The notes: generated by a model not told the origin, from the letters alone. Counted from the stretch's first letter, positions 38,001 to 47,237 are shown. The stretch: DNA of 64,000 nt from Aliidiomarina indica (GCF_015354615.1 NZ_JACAVQ010000001.1:372001-436000); one strand, 5' to 3'. Numbers and translations are program-made.

Positions 38001-38817
38001 TACCGGTCGCTTTTCGATTCAGGCATTTCCAGCTCTCAAGGACGAGGGTAAATCCGTTGCTATCCGCGTATTTGATAATCAGGCGGATGCAGAACGCGCT
38101 CATCGTCAGGGCTTACGTAAGCTCGTTCTTCTACAAATTCCCTCGCCGGTAAGTTACCTGCGGGAAAAACTACCGAACAAAGCAAAATTAGCCATGTATT
38201 TTAACCCTTGGGGTAAAGTAGAGGCACTTATTGAAGATTGCATGTTGGCCGCTATTGATGCCTTAATTGGCGATACAGAGCCTAGCAATGAAGCAGAGTT
38301 TCGAGCGCTAACCCAACGCATCCGGGCGCAACTCAATGAGCGTACCCTAGCCATTGCACAACAGGTTGAACGCTGTTTATTGTTGAGTCACCAGATTCAA
38401 AAACAACTCAAGGGTAAAATCCCTTTACCCTTAATTAATTCCTATAACGATGTGAAAGCCCATTTACAACGTTTGATTTATCCTGGATTTGTCAGTGATT
38501 TTGGCGAGGAACGCTTGGTCGATGCTGAACGCTACTTGAAGGCTTTAGCGCAACGGGTAGAGAAATTACCGGTGGATCCGAATAAAGATCGGCTGCGTTC
38601 TTTGTTGTTTGAGAAATTAGAAAATCGTTGGCAGGATTTACTTAAGAAAGTGCCTAAAGGCGAGCCAGTCCCCTCTGACTTGCAGGAGTTTCGCTGGTAC
38701 TTAGAGGAATTTCGCGTCTCTACGTTTGCGCAACAGCTCGGTACCCGTTTTCCTGTGTCTGAGCAGCGCCTGAAACAGCGACTCGACGAGATTGAGGCGG
38801 CACTAAAGCGAATATAA
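35062..38817 (+). CDS. hrpA: ATP-dependent RNA helicase HrpA
   Basis: A 1251-residue DEAH-box helicase. Walker A is GETGSGKT (Lys47), the DEAH box is at 138-141, SAT follows, and motif VI is in QRAGRCGRVG. The HA2, OB-fold and the long HrpA-specific DUF3418 C-terminal region (~650-1250) are present, so it is full HrpA and not the shorter HrpB. E. coli HrpA is ~1300 residues. In E. coli it rescues stalled or collided ribosomes. It is transcribed alone and ends 17 bases before a convergent gene, with no clear terminator between. Confidence 0.97.
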   Translation: MSDVSNLPKPAIKFPEQLPVVAEKCRIQAAIRDHQVVVLAGETGSGKTTQLPKMLLEMGFAENGIIGHTQPRRLAARSVARRIADELEEPLGHRVGFKIRFQDESSEHTAIKLMTDGILLAELQRDRLLKRYSAIIIDEAHERSLNIDFLLGVLRQLIDKRPDLKVIITSATIETERFSKHFNNAPVIEVSGRTFPVEVRYQPLLNDDSDDREVDMYQGICEASAELMREGPGDILVFLSGEREIRDSADALREFHEDSRQQLDIVPLYARLSASDQNKIFQPSQGRRIVLATNVAETSLTVPGIRYVIDPGTARISRYSYRTKVQRLPIENISQASANQRAGRCGRVGPGICIRLYSEEDFMNRPEFTDPEILRTNLASVILQMATLKLGDIRKFPFLQRPDDRYINDGMRLLEELGAMQRAGRKGPRKLTVIGRSLGRLPIDPRLGRMVLAAQDFHSVREVLIITAALSIQDPRERPHDKQQKADELHRRFSDDRSDFVSWLKLWNYLQEQQTALSSNQFRKQCKQEFIHYLRLREWQDVYTQLRQSVRELGIRINDEEATYAQVHQAMLTGLLSQIGQKDEKHQYLGARQTRFFIFPGSGLFSSKPKWLMSAELVETTKLYGRYLASIEPEWIEPVAQHLVRRNYHEPRYSKKRGAVVATEQVTLYGLLIVPGRTIQYSRVDPVVARDVFIREALVQAQMKQPPPFLHANLTLISDVRGLEEKSRRRDILIDEEALYQAYADHLPADIYDDRSLLSWLKKAQQANPKVLHFKREQLMQQDASHITDLDYPDQWLQGRLRLPLTYVFEPGHVDDGVSVDIPLPMLNQVTSVGFDWQVPALREALVTAWIKSLPKQWRRNFVPAPNYARAFLESVDASLIGSDTSMLEAMTQRFKRMSGIDIPSDAWQLSQVPEHLRVNFRVLDETGKVMARARDLKQLQQKMQPTLTETLVATAGDDVEQEGLTDWSFGEAPKPVEKNTGRFSIQAFPALKDEGKSVAIRVFDNQADAERAHRQGLRKLVLLQIPSPVSYLREKLPNKAKLAMYFNPWGKVEALIEDCMLAAIDALIGDTEPSNEAEFRALTQRIRAQLNERTLAIAQQVERCLLLSHQIQKQLKGKIPLPLINSYNDVKAHLQRLIYPGFVSDFGEERLVDAERYLKALAQRVEKLPVDPNKDRLRSLLFEKLENRWQDLLKKVPKGEPVPSDLQEFRWYLEEFRVSTFAQQLGTRFPVSEQRLKQRLDEIEAALKRI

Positions 38818-38834
38818 GCAGGTAAGGCAGCACA

Positions 38835-39506
38835 TTATGCCTTCATGTTGAATTGCCAACGATACTGGGTACGACTCCACATCAAGGCTGTAAAGCAGTA
38901 AAACAAAGACATCAAAAAAGAAATATTCCAAGCGGCCGCGTTCTCCATATTGTTGGCCCAGCTCAGGTCCATGGTCTTTACCGTTAACTGAACCATCGCA
39001 ATGACCCAGGCGATGATGATAATGACTGCCTGAGCGTTGAGGTACCGGCTAAGCCGTCGGTCGAGGTGCGCGCGCGCACCGTGCAGCCAATGAATACTAA
39101 ACATTTGTGCAAGGGCGGTGAAAGCAAAGTAAAACATTATTCCTTGCTCACGCATAAAGCGATAGAAATCACCTTCAGTTCCTAGAAAATCGACATAGAG
39201 CACGAGAAATAATGCACCTATAGCCCCGCTAATAAGCACGTGAAAAGGGCGTTTGCCGGTAATTTTCCGGAGCCAATGGTAATGTAAATACCAAAATGCG
39301 AGGAGAAATACAGCGAGGGGCATCATCAGGCCGCGAAATAGAAAGATTGCGCTACCTAAACGCGCTGCACGACTAATTGAAGTGCAGCCGTGAATATAGG
39401 GAATACACTCATAGGCCACACCTTCCATGCGACCGATAAGATAGGCACCATTTGCGGCAATAAGGGGGATAAGAAATAGAAGCCAAGCAATGTGCTTGGG
39501 TTGCAT
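38835..39506 (-). CDS. Six-helix membrane protein, possibly Frag1/DRAM/Sfk1-like
   Basis: A 223-residue integral membrane protein with about six hydrophobic helices (residues ~6-24, 50-72, 88-106, 125-141, 158-176, 190-208). An ECIPYIHGCTSISRA loop after helix 1 contains two Cys, and NNMENAAAWN lies before the last helix; a polar Glu-Asn/Trp pattern of this type occurs in Frag1/DRAM/Sfk1 proteins. I am not sure of the family and no activity is known. It is transcribed on the minus strand after the cysteine-rich lipoprotein gene, 16 bases apart. Confidence 0.75.
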   Translation of the reverse strand: MQPKHIAWLLFLIPLIAANGAYLIGRMEGVAYECIPYIHGCTSISRAARLGSAIFLFRGLMMPLAVFLLAFWYLHYHWLRKITGKRPFHVLISGAIGALFLVLYVDFLGTEGDFYRFMREQGIMFYFAFTALAQMFSIHWLHGARAHLDRRLSRYLNAQAVIIIIAWVIAMVQLTVKTMDLSWANNMENAAAWNISFLMSLFYCFTALMWSRTQYRWQFNMKA

Positions 39507-39522
39507 AATAAGCTCCGGCTGT

Positions 39523-40137
39523 TTATCGGTTGTAGTAACGTCGCCAGTAATCAGTGCGATCCGTTACCGAACTCTGCCATGCATTATAGACATTATGATT
39601 CTCAGTAAAGTAACTGCTGTTTTCAAAAGTAACCCGACCGAACGTATAGTAGCGCGAACAGCGGTTGATTAAACCCTGACGATAGTCCATCACTGTATTT
39701 TGGTACTCGTGAAATTGGTTTAGGTAATTGCGGGTTTGGCTTATTTGCGTGAGTGTGGGCCCTGTATGTTGCTGATAGCACTCGTTATAGCTGCGCTGGC
39801 GCAAGCATTGTTGAATAGTGCCGGAATAGGCAGCAACCATATTATAGGTTTCGTCTTGTAACCGGCGGTTGGCATCCCCCATATCCCAATAGTAATTGAG
39901 CTGACGATCGTGAAAAGCCACTTCATTATCACATTGCTGCTCAGCCTGATAATCACTAATGATGGCGGAACCTTGATCGACACATTGTTGTTGGGCCCAA
40001 GAATCGTTGGGATAACGGCTGTAACATTGTGCAGCCAAATTAAAGTAGGCCGCATCGGTAGCATCACAGCCCGTGAGCTGAATGCTAGTTAATGCGGCAC
40101 AGGTTACTGCAGCTAGAGAAATGAACGTGCGCTTCAT
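39523..40137 (-). CDS. Cysteine-rich lipoprotein of unknown function
   Basis: A 204-residue protein I do not recognise. The signal has a lipobox (LTGC, Cys24). The mature part has six further Cys (about 38, 52, 69, 111, 119, 160), enough for three disulfides, and is rich in Tyr, Gln, Asn and Arg. A C-terminal segment (VYNAWQSSVTDRTDYWRRYYN) is aromatic. The even cysteine number and export fit an oxidised, surface-attached or periplasmic protein. It lies upstream of the membrane-protein gene on the same strand; the two may be one operon. Confidence 0.75.
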   Translation of the reverse strand: MKRTFISLAAVTCAALTSIQLTGCDATDAAYFNLAAQCYSRYPNDSWAQQQCVDQGSAIISDYQAEQQCDNEVAFHDRQLNYYWDMGDANRRLQDETYNMVAAYSGTIQQCLRQRSYNECYQQHTGPTLTQISQTRNYLNQFHEYQNTVMDYRQGLINRCSRYYTFGRVTFENSSYFTENHNVYNAWQSSVTDRTDYWRRYYNR

Positions 40138-40228
40138 AGTGGCCTCGAACAGGGATGTAATCGTTTAAAATATAGACAGAAATTTTGTACGATACAACAA
40201 AAATTAGCGTCCTGTTACAAGGCGACCA

Positions 40229-40240
40229 ATTGTCGACAAT
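40229..40240. promoter_or_regulatory. Likely GntR operator of the prp operon, site 1
   Basis: ATTGTCGACAAT is a perfect 12-base palindrome, 77 bases before the GntR start. Its size and symmetry suit a GntR/FCD dimer, and to my recollection TTGTCGACAA-type sites are predicted for GntR regulators of methylcitrate genes in related bacteria. Confidence 0.7.
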
Positions 40241-40302
40241 GTGGGGCGGGTTTTCTTGAAAATGTCATGTTTCACGGGTATTATGGCGTCTCTTTCTAGC
40301 TC

Positions 40303-40314
40303 GGTGTCGACAAT
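40303..40314. promoter_or_regulatory. Likely GntR operator of the prp operon, site 2
   Basis: GGTGTCGACAAT matches site 1 at 10 of 12 positions and ends two bases before the GntR ATG. Centres are 74 bases apart, close to seven helical turns, so two dimers could lie on one DNA face. Confidence 0.6.
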
Positions 40315-40316
40315 CA

Positions 40317-41012
40317 ATGACCTATGCCCCTACGTGGAAATCACCCGTCACAAGTTCTGACCGTGTTCTCTTTGAGATTCAACGGGCCATTGTCGAAGGT
40401 GAAATTGCGGCGGGAAGTAAAATTAGTGAGCCAGAGCTCGCGCGCCGTTTTGCGGTGAGCCGTGCGCCATTGCGTGAAGCGTTAGCACGGCTTGAGCGCT
40501 GTCATTTGATCGAGCGCACACCAAACGCAGGCGCGCGCGTGGTTACGCTTTCGGTATCAGGCTTGCTTTCTCTTTATCAATTGCGAGAAGAGTTAGAAGG
40601 CTTGGCGTGTCGTTTAGCTGCAGAACATATGCCACAGGCAGAAATTGAAGAGATGCAGGCCCTGCTCGATAAGCACTTGCAAAGCCAACGTGTGCGTGAG
40701 GGCGAAAGTTATTATCAAGAAGCCGGGGATTTAGATTTTCATTATCGAATTATCCTTGGTAGCAAAAATCCGTATTTAATTAATATACTCTGTGACGAGC
40801 TCTATTTTCTTGTGCGTATGTATCGCGTACAGATGGGTATGAATGGGCCGCGGGTATCACGGGCATTTGACGAACATAAAGCAATTCTTCAGGCTATCGC
40901 CAATCGCGATGGTGAATTAGCCGATCTTTTGATGCGCCGCCATATTGGGGCATCACGTCGTAATATTGAAATTCAACTGGAAACTACAAGGAATTCCCAT
41001 GAGCCGAACTGA
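40317..41012 (+). CDS. GntR-family (FCD) regulator of the methylcitrate operon
   Basis: A 231-residue transcription regulator. The N-terminal winged helix (~15-80: [25 protein letters not shown]) is followed by an FCD ligand domain (~95-215) with metal-binding candidates Asp and His residues in DLDFHYRI and EHKAI. It takes the place of the sigma54-dependent PrpR of enteric bacteria. The likely inducer is methylcitrate or methylisocitrate. The 3' end overlaps prpB by 14 bases, so it is co-transcribed with, and probably autoregulates, the operon through the palindromes upstream. Confidence 0.93.
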   Translation: MTYAPTWKSPVTSSDRVLFEIQRAIVEGEIAAGSKISEPELARRFAVSRAPLREALARLERCHLIERTPNAGARVVTLSVSGLLSLYQLREELEGLACRLAAEHMPQAEIEEMQALLDKHLQSQRVREGESYYQEAGDLDFHYRIILGSKNPYLINILCDELYFLVRMYRVQMGMNGPRVSRAFDEHKAILQAIANRDGELADLLMRRHIGASRRNIEIQLETTRNSHEPN

Positions 41013-41880
41013 GAGCGCAGGCGCCAAATTGCGTCAAGCCATTGCTGAAAACCAACCTTTACAGATTGTAGGTACCATTAATGCCTATACTGCCATGATG
41101 GCTGAGCGGGTTGGTCATAAAGCCCTATACTTGTCAGGTGCAGGTGTCGCAAATGCCTCATTTGGTTTACCTGATTTGGGTATGACCTCGTTAAACGATG
41201 TTTGTGAAGATATTCGTCGTATTACCGGTGCCACTGACCTGCCATTGTTAGTGGATGCAGACACCGGGTGGGGTGGCGCATTTAATATTGCTCGCACCGT
41301 GAAAGAGATGACGCGTGCTGGCGCTGCAGGGTTTCATATTGAAGATCAGGTGGCCCAAAAGCGCTGTGGACATCGTCCGAATAAAGAAATTGTTTCCCAA
41401 GGTGAAATGGTTGATCGGGTGAAAGCGGCAGTAGATGCCCGCACAGATGACCAGTTTTTAATTATGGCGCGCACCGATGCGTTGCAACAAGAAGGCTTAG
41501 AAGCTGCTATCGAGCGCGCTCATGCCTGTGTTGAGGCGGGCGCTGACGCGATTTTTGCCGAGGCCGTTCATACGTTGGAGCAATACAAAGCGTTTACCGA
41601 TGCACTGAACGTACCGGTGTTGGCCAATATTACTGAGTTTGGCGCCACCCCTCTGTTTAATCGTCGTGAGTTAGCAGAAGTGGGTGTCGAGATGGTGCTG
41701 TATCCGTTAAGTGCATTCCGTGCCATGAACAAAGCGGCATTGAATGTTTATGAGAATATTTTGGCGACGGGCGACCAAAAAGACGTGATTGATACGATGC
41801 AAACCCGCGCAGAACTGTATGACTTTTTGAATTATCACGCGTTTGAAGAAAAGCTAGATGCGCTTTTCACCAAGAAATAA
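40999..41880 (+). CDS. prpB: 2-methylisocitrate lyase
   Basis: A 293-residue enzyme of the isocitrate lyase/PEP mutase superfamily that splits 2-methylisocitrate into pyruvate and succinate. The active-site loop KRCGHRPNK with its catalytic Cys is visible, as are DADTGWGG (metal-binding Asp) and HIEDQ. ATG 40999 has AAGGA seven bases upstream and lies inside the end of the regulator gene. Length and start match the family. Confidence 0.97.
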   Translation: MSRTESAGAKLRQAIAENQPLQIVGTINAYTAMMAERVGHKALYLSGAGVANASFGLPDLGMTSLNDVCEDIRRITGATDLPLLVDADTGWGGAFNIARTVKEMTRAGAAGFHIEDQVAQKRCGHRPNKEIVSQGEMVDRVKAAVDARTDDQFLIMARTDALQQEGLEAAIERAHACVEAGADAIFAEAVHTLEQYKAFTDALNVPVLANITEFGATPLFNRRELAEVGVEMVLYPLSAFRAMNKAALNVYENILATGDQKDVIDTMQTRAELYDFLNYHAFEEKLDALFTKK

Positions 41881-41913
41881 GAATTTTAAACATTGCAAGT
41901 TAAGGAGTTAAAC

Positions 41914-43038
41914 ATGGTCGATAAGAAACTAGGTGGCGCAGGTTTGCGCGGTCAGGTCGCAGGACAAACAGCGTTATGTACAGTCGGGCAGAGTGGCTCA
42001 GGATTAACGTATTACGGGTATGACATTAAAGAATTAGCAGACAAGGTGAGTTTTGAAGAAGTCGCTTATTTGCTGGCTCATGGTGATTTACCGAACAACG
42101 ATCAATTAATTGCTTACCGTGGGCGCCTGAAAACCCTGCGTGGCTTGCCACAAGCCTTGAAAGACGTGCTTGAACGCATTCCAGCGGATGCACATCCCAT
42201 GGATGTTATGCGCACCGGTTGCTCGTTTTTAGGGAACCTAGAAGGCGAAGAAGACTTCAGCCAAGCAGACGATAAAATTGAGCGTTTAATCGCTGTTTTC
42301 CCAAGTATTCTGCTGTATTGGTATCGCTTTACTCATGATAACGTGCGCATTGATACAGAAACTGACGATGAGTCGGTAGGTGCACACTTCTTGCATCTAT
42401 TGCACGACAAAAAGCCATCGGATTTGCATGCTGCAGTGATGAATACGTCACTTATTCTCTACGCGGAGCATGAATTTAACGCATCGACGTTTACGGCGCG
42501 TGTGTGCGCATCAACGCTTTCCGATATTTTTTCTTGTGTCACCGGTGCGATCGGTTCACTGCGCGGTCCACTGCACGGTGGTGCGAACGAAGCAGCAATG
42601 GACCTGATTCAGGATATGAAAGATCCGGATCATGCTGAAAGAACATTGATGGAAATGTTAGCCCGTAAAGAAAAAATCATGGGCTTTGGCCATGCGGTAT
42701 ACCGCGAGTTTGATCCGCGTAACGATATCATTAAAGGCTGGTCAGAAAAGCTAGCTGATGAATTCGGTGATCGTCGCTTATACGACGTGTCTGTCCGCTG
42801 TGAAGAGGTGATGTGGCGGGAGAAGAAACTGTTCCCGAATGCTGACTTCTTCCACGCATCGGCGTATCACTACATGGGCATTCCTACCAAGTTATTCACG
42901 CCTATCTTTGTGATGTCGCGGGTAACGGGCTGGACAGCGCACGTGAAAGAACAGCGGGCAAATAATCGTATCATTCGTCCTAGTGCAGATTACACGGGCC
43001 CAGCACCACGCTCAGTTCCTGCATTAAACAAACGGTAA
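41914..43038 (+). CDS. prpC: 2-methylcitrate synthase
   Basis: A 374-residue citrate-synthase-family enzyme that joins propionyl-CoA and oxaloacetate. Catalytic motifs: GPLHGGANEAAM (His), GFGHAVYREFDPRN (His) and SADYTGP near the C-terminus (Asp region). The N-terminal GGAGLRGQVAGQTALCTVG marks the methylcitrate rather than the classic citrate synthase. AAGGAG precedes the ATG by six bases. It lies between prpB and acnD. Confidence 0.96.
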   Translation: MVDKKLGGAGLRGQVAGQTALCTVGQSGSGLTYYGYDIKELADKVSFEEVAYLLAHGDLPNNDQLIAYRGRLKTLRGLPQALKDVLERIPADAHPMDVMRTGCSFLGNLEGEEDFSQADDKIERLIAVFPSILLYWYRFTHDNVRIDTETDDESVGAHFLHLLHDKKPSDLHAAVMNTSLILYAEHEFNASTFTARVCASTLSDIFSCVTGAIGSLRGPLHGGANEAAMDLIQDMKDPDHAERTLMEMLARKEKIMGFGHAVYREFDPRNDIIKGWSEKLADEFGDRRLYDVSVRCEEVMWREKKLFPNADFFHASAYHYMGIPTKLFTPIFVMSRVTGWTAHVKEQRANNRIIRPSADYTGPAPRSVPALNKR

Positions 43039-43045
43039 GAGAGCT

Positions 43046-45634
43046 ATGAATACGCAATATCGTAAACGCTTGCCCGGCACCAATCTCGAGTATTTCGATA
43101 CTCGCGAAGCCGTGGAAGCTATTCAGCCGGGAGCTTTTGCTAAGCTCCCGTATACATCGCGAATTCTCGCTGAGAATCTAGTGCGGCGTTGTGAACCGGA
43201 TATGCTGCGTGAGAGCTTGTTGCAGTTTATCGAACGCAAACGCGACTTAGATTTCCCGTGGTTCCCTGCACGCGTCGTGTGTCACGATATACTCGGGCAA
43301 ACGGCGTTAGTGGATTTGGCTGGATTGCGGGACGCCATTGCTGCGCAAGGTGGCGACCCAGCTAAAGTAAATCCGGTGGTGCCCACGCAGTTGATCGTCG
43401 ACCATTCATTAGCGGTTGAACATGCTGGCTTTGATAAAGACGCCTTTGAGAAAAACCGGGCGATAGAAGACCGTCGCAACGATGACCGTTTCCACTTTAT
43501 CAACTGGACCAAAACGGCCTTCAAAAACGTGGATGTGATTCCTCCTGGGAATGGCATTATGCACCAAATCAATCTGGAGAAGATGTCTCCGGTGGTGCAG
43601 GTACGTGATGGTGTGGCGTTCCCGGATACCTGTGTCGGTACTGATAGTCATACCCCCATGGTTGATGCCTTAGGCGTGATATCCGTAGGTGTGGGTGGCC
43701 TTGAAGCCGAGAGCGTGATGCTCGGTCGCGCTTCGTATATGCGTTTACCCGACATTATTGGTGTTGAGCTTACCGGCAAATTACAGCCAGGAATCAACAG
43801 CACCGATTTAGTATTGGCGATTACTGAGTTCTTGCGTCGCGAGCGCGTGGTTGGCGCCTACCTTGAGTTCTTTGGCGAAGGTGCCGACGGGCTATCTATT
43901 GGTGATCGTGCGACGATTTCCAATATGACGCCTGAGTATGGTGCGACTGCGGCTATGTTCTATATCGATGAGCAAACCATTGATTATCTGAAGCTCACCG
44001 GACGCGATGACAAACAAGTGGCACTGGTTGAAACCTACGCGAAAGAAACAGGTTTATGGGCGGACAGCCTGAAATCTGCGGAATACGAGCGGGTATTAAC
44101 GTTTGACTTGAGCGCTGTTGAGCGCAACCTAGCGGGCCCTTCAAATCCTCATTCGCTATTACCAGCGCGGGAACTTACGAGCCGCGGTATCGCCGGTAAA
44201 TGGGATCAGGAAGAGGGCAAAATGCCCGATGGCGCCTGTATTATTGCCGCCATTACGTCTTGTACCAATACCAGTAATCCGCGCAACATGATTGCTGCGG
44301 GTCTTATTGCGCGAAATGCCAATAAATTAGGATTAACGCGCAAACCTTGGGTGAAAACATCGTTAGCACCGGGTTCAAAAACGGTGAAGATGTATTTGGA
44401 AGAAGCGAAACTGCTGCCTGAGTTAGAGCAACTTGGCTTTGGTGTTGTTGGCTTTGCCTGTACCACCTGTAACGGTATGAGTGGTGCACTTGACCCGGTT
44501 ATCGAAAAAGAAGTGGTTGAGCGTGATCTATACGCAACGGCGGTGTTGTCGGGCAATCGTAACTTCGATGGTCGGATCCACCCTTACGCCAAGCAAGCAT
44601 TCTTAGCGTCGCCACCATTAGTGGTTGCCTATGCGATTGCGGGAACCATCCGCTTTGATATTGAAACCGATGCATTAGGAACAGATGCGGAAGGGAATCC
44701 AATTACCCTCAAAGATATCTGGCCCAGTGATGAAGAAATCGATGCAATTGTGAAGCAAGCGGTTAAACCTGAGCAATATAAGAAAACCTACGACCCCATG
44801 TTTAATCTAAGCGTCGACTATGGCGACGATATTAGTCCTCTTTATGATTGGCGTCCGCAAAGCACCTATATCCGTCGCCCTCCTTATTGGGAAGGTGCGC
44901 TAGCGCACAAACCGACCCTGAAAGGAATGCGGCCGTTAGCAGTGTTAGGGGACAATATCACTACCGATCACCTATCGCCGTCGAACGCCATTATGTTGGA
45001 TAGTGCGGCCGGTGAATACTTGGCGAGCATGGGTGTTCCTGAGGAAGACTTTAACTCTTATGCAACCCACCGCGGTGATCATCTCACAGCACAGCGGGCA
45101 ACCTTTGCGAATCCAAAACTGTTTAACGAAATGGTATTAGAGGACGGCAAAGTAAAACAAGGCTCGCTGGCACGTATTGAGCCTGACGGTGAAGTGGTTC
45201 GCATGTGGGAAGCGATTGAAACCTATATGGAACGTAAACAACCGCTGATCATTGTGGCGGGTGCCGATTACGGGCAAGGTTCTTCACGTGATTGGGCCGC
45301 GAAGGGTGTTCGCTTAGCTGGCGTCGAAGCCATTGTTGCCGAAGGTTTTGAGCGTATTCACCGTACCAACTTGATTGGTATGGGCGTCATGCCGCTTGAG
45401 TTTGAGCCAGGCACCACACGCAAAACCTTACACATCGATGGCACAGAAGTGTTCGATGTAGAAGGCGAAGCTTCTCCTGGTGCTACCTTGACGCTGGTGA
45501 TACATCGTCATAGTGGTGATGTGTCTAAAGTGCCTGTGAAATGCCGGTTAGATACTGCAGAAGAATTGGAGATCTATTCAGCGGGCGGTGTGTTGCAACG
45601 TTTCGCAAAAGATTTCTTAGAGTCTGAGGCGTAA
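43046..45634 (+). CDS. acnD: Fe/S-dependent 2-methylcitrate dehydratase AcnD
   Basis: An 862-residue aconitase-family enzyme that dehydrates 2-methylcitrate to 2-methylaconitate. The 4Fe-4S ligands are Cys406 (SCTNTSNP), Cys472 and Cys475 (CTTCNG). The swivel domain carries GADYGQGSSRDWAAKG. The start NTQYRKRLPGTNLEYFDTR and the adjacent prpF identify AcnD over AcnA. It replaces the cofactor-free PrpD of enteric bacteria. It follows prpC by seven bases. Confidence 0.96.
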   Translation: MNTQYRKRLPGTNLEYFDTREAVEAIQPGAFAKLPYTSRILAENLVRRCEPDMLRESLLQFIERKRDLDFPWFPARVVCHDILGQTALVDLAGLRDAIAAQGGDPAKVNPVVPTQLIVDHSLAVEHAGFDKDAFEKNRAIEDRRNDDRFHFINWTKTAFKNVDVIPPGNGIMHQINLEKMSPVVQVRDGVAFPDTCVGTDSHTPMVDALGVISVGVGGLEAESVMLGRASYMRLPDIIGVELTGKLQPGINSTDLVLAITEFLRRERVVGAYLEFFGEGADGLSIGDRATISNMTPEYGATAAMFYIDEQTIDYLKLTGRDDKQVALVETYAKETGLWADSLKSAEYERVLTFDLSAVERNLAGPSNPHSLLPARELTSRGIAGKWDQEEGKMPDGACIIAAITSCTNTSNPRNMIAAGLIARNANKLGLTRKPWVKTSLAPGSKTVKMYLEEAKLLPELEQLGFGVVGFACTTCNGMSGALDPVIEKEVVERDLYATAVLSGNRNFDGRIHPYAKQAFLASPPLVVAYAIAGTIRFDIETDALGTDAEGNPITLKDIWPSDEEIDAIVKQAVKPEQYKKTYDPMFNLSVDYGDDISPLYDWRPQSTYIRRPPYWEGALAHKPTLKGMRPLAVLGDNITTDHLSPSNAIMLDSAAGEYLASMGVPEEDFNSYATHRGDHLTAQRATFANPKLFNEMVLEDGKVKQGSLARIEPDGEVVRMWEAIETYMERKQPLIIVAGADYGQGSSRDWAAKGVRLAGVEAIVAEGFERIHRTNLIGMGVMPLEFEPGTTRKTLHIDGTEVFDVEGEASPGATLTLVIHRHSGDVSKVPVKCRLDTAEELEIYSAGGVLQRFAKDFLESEA

Positions 45635-45638
45635 CTCC

Positions 45639-46826
45639 ATGAGTCATGCAGCACAAGTAAAAATCCCCGCCACCTATATGCGTGGCGGGACTAGCAAAGG
45701 GGTGTTCTTCAGGCGCGATCAGTTGCCGGAAGTGGCGCAACAGCCTGGTAAGGCAAGGGACGCCATGCTGTTACGGGTCATTGGTAGTCCTGATCCATAT
45801 CAAAAGCAAATCGATGGTATGGGGGGGGCCACCTCAAGCACCAGTAAGTCGGTGATTGTGTCGAAAAGTGAGCAGCCAGGGCACGATGTAGACTACCTGT
45901 TTGGTCAAGTTTCTATTGATAAAGCTTTTGTCGATTGGAGTGGCAACTGCGGTAACTTATCCGCCGCCGTTGGGCCTTTTGCGGTTCACAGTGGTTTGAT
46001 TTCAGCGGATCGTATCCCTGAGAACGGTACCGTCACTGTGCGGATTTGGCAGGTCAATATTGGTAAAACCATTGTCGCCCATGTTCCGATTCGCAATGGT
46101 GAAGTGCAAGAAACGGGTGACTTTGAACTCGATGGCGTTACTTTCCCAGCCGCGGAAGTGCCTGTGGAGTTTATGGACCCGGCAGCGGATGACGGTGATA
46201 GCGGTGCTATGTTTCCTACTGGAAATTTACGTGATCAACTCGAGGTTCCGGGCATTGGCACTTTGGAAGCGACCTTCATTAACGCAGGTATTCCAACCAT
46301 TTTTGTCCATGCAGAAGCCTTAGGCTATACCGGTGTAGAGCTGCAAGGTGCGATTAACGAAGATCCCAAAGCCTTGGCAATGTTTGAGTTAATACGAGCC
46401 CATGGCGCAGTCAAGATGGGTTTAATCACTACCTTAAGTGAAGCGGAATCACGGCAACACACGCCAAAAGTTGCGTTTGTTGCAGGGCCGCAAAGCTACA
46501 CTACGTCGAGCGGTAAAACGGTGGCAGCATCGGATATTGATTTGGTGGTGCGTGCGCTGTCCATGGGCAAACTACACCATGCCATGATGGGCACTGCTGC
46601 AGTGGCTATCGGTGCAGCAGCCGCAGTTCCCGGAACTATCGTGAATTTAGCGGCGGGTGGTGGTGATCGGACAGAAGTCACTTTTGGGCACCCATCGGGT
46701 ACTTTACGGGTAGGTGCGGAAGTGGCTCAAGTGAAGGGCCAATGGACAGCAACGAAAGCACTCATGAGCCGTAGCGCACGAATTCTCATGGAAGGTTGGG
46801 TACGGATCCCGGGTGATTCGTTCTAA
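45639..46826 (+). CDS. prpF: 2-methylaconitate isomerase / AcnD-accessory protein PrpF
   Basis: A 395-residue protein of the PrpF/diaminopimelate-epimerase-like fold. It isomerises trans- to cis-2-methylaconitate so that AcnD can complete the pathway. Typical stretches are IPATYMRGGTSKGVFF, DGMGGATSSTSKSVIV and WSGNCGNLSAAVGPFA, the last with the conserved Cys. Four bases separate it from acnD, and its stop shares one base with the next start. Confidence 0.96.
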   Translation: MSHAAQVKIPATYMRGGTSKGVFFRRDQLPEVAQQPGKARDAMLLRVIGSPDPYQKQIDGMGGATSSTSKSVIVSKSEQPGHDVDYLFGQVSIDKAFVDWSGNCGNLSAAVGPFAVHSGLISADRIPENGTVTVRIWQVNIGKTIVAHVPIRNGEVQETGDFELDGVTFPAAEVPVEFMDPAADDGDSGAMFPTGNLRDQLEVPGIGTLEATFINAGIPTIFVHAEALGYTGVELQGAINEDPKALAMFELIRAHGAVKMGLITTLSEAESRQHTPKVAFVAGPQSYTTSSGKTVAASDIDLVVRALSMGKLHHAMMGTAAVAIGAAAAVPGTIVNLAAGGGDRTEVTFGHPSGTLRVGAEVAQVKGQWTATKALMSRSARILMEGWVRIPGDSF

Positions 46827-47188
46827 TGAAATGTCCGTGTGGTTCTGAGCGCGATTATGCTGATTGCTGTGGGGTGTTTCATCAAGGAGCGAATGCGCAA
46901 ACACCGGAGCAATTAATGCGCTCCCGTTACAGTGCCTTTGCCATGGGAAATAGCCAGTATTTGTTGGCAACGTGGCATGAACGTACACGACCTGCATTGA
47001 AACTGGATGATAACCCAGAGTGGGTAAAACTTGAAATTCTGGCAGCAGGGCAGCAGGGCGACCAAGGTCATGTCCATTTTCGGGCGTTCTACCGTGTTCA
47101 GGGTGAACTAGGAATGCTCGCAGAACACTCAACCTTTGTGCGTGAAGATGGTGTCTGGTTTTATCTGTCTGGTGACATTCAATCATAA
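46826..47188 (+). CDS. YchJ-family SEC-C motif protein
   Basis: A 120-residue protein. The N-terminal zinc motif CPCGSERDYADCCGVFH is of SEC-C type, followed by the YchJ middle region (LMRSRYSAFAMGNSQYLLATWHERTRP) with an NTF2-like fold. Function unknown. The ATG uses the last base of the prpF stop (TAATG), so it is translated from the prp transcript, but a role in propionate use is not evident. Confidence 0.9.
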   Translation: MKCPCGSERDYADCCGVFHQGANAQTPEQLMRSRYSAFAMGNSQYLLATWHERTRPALKLDDNPEWVKLEILAAGQQGDQGHVHFRAFYRVQGELGMLAEHSTFVREDGVWFYLSGDIQS

Positions 47189-47189
47189 A

Positions 47190-47218
47190 AAAAATGCCCG
47201 CAATCAGCGGGCATTTTT
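47190..47218. terminator. Bidirectional terminator after the prp operon
   Basis: A-run, AAATGCCCGC-AATCA-GCGGGCATTT, T-run. It closes the prp-ychJ unit and also faces grxA, which is read from the other strand. Confidence 0.93.
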
Positions 47219-47237
47219 ATAGGTGTCGGTGGTGTCC

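Noticed and set aside
46704-47186. A 160-codon minus-strand frame over prpF and ychJ
   Set aside because: Antisense to two well-supported genes and with no domain pattern.
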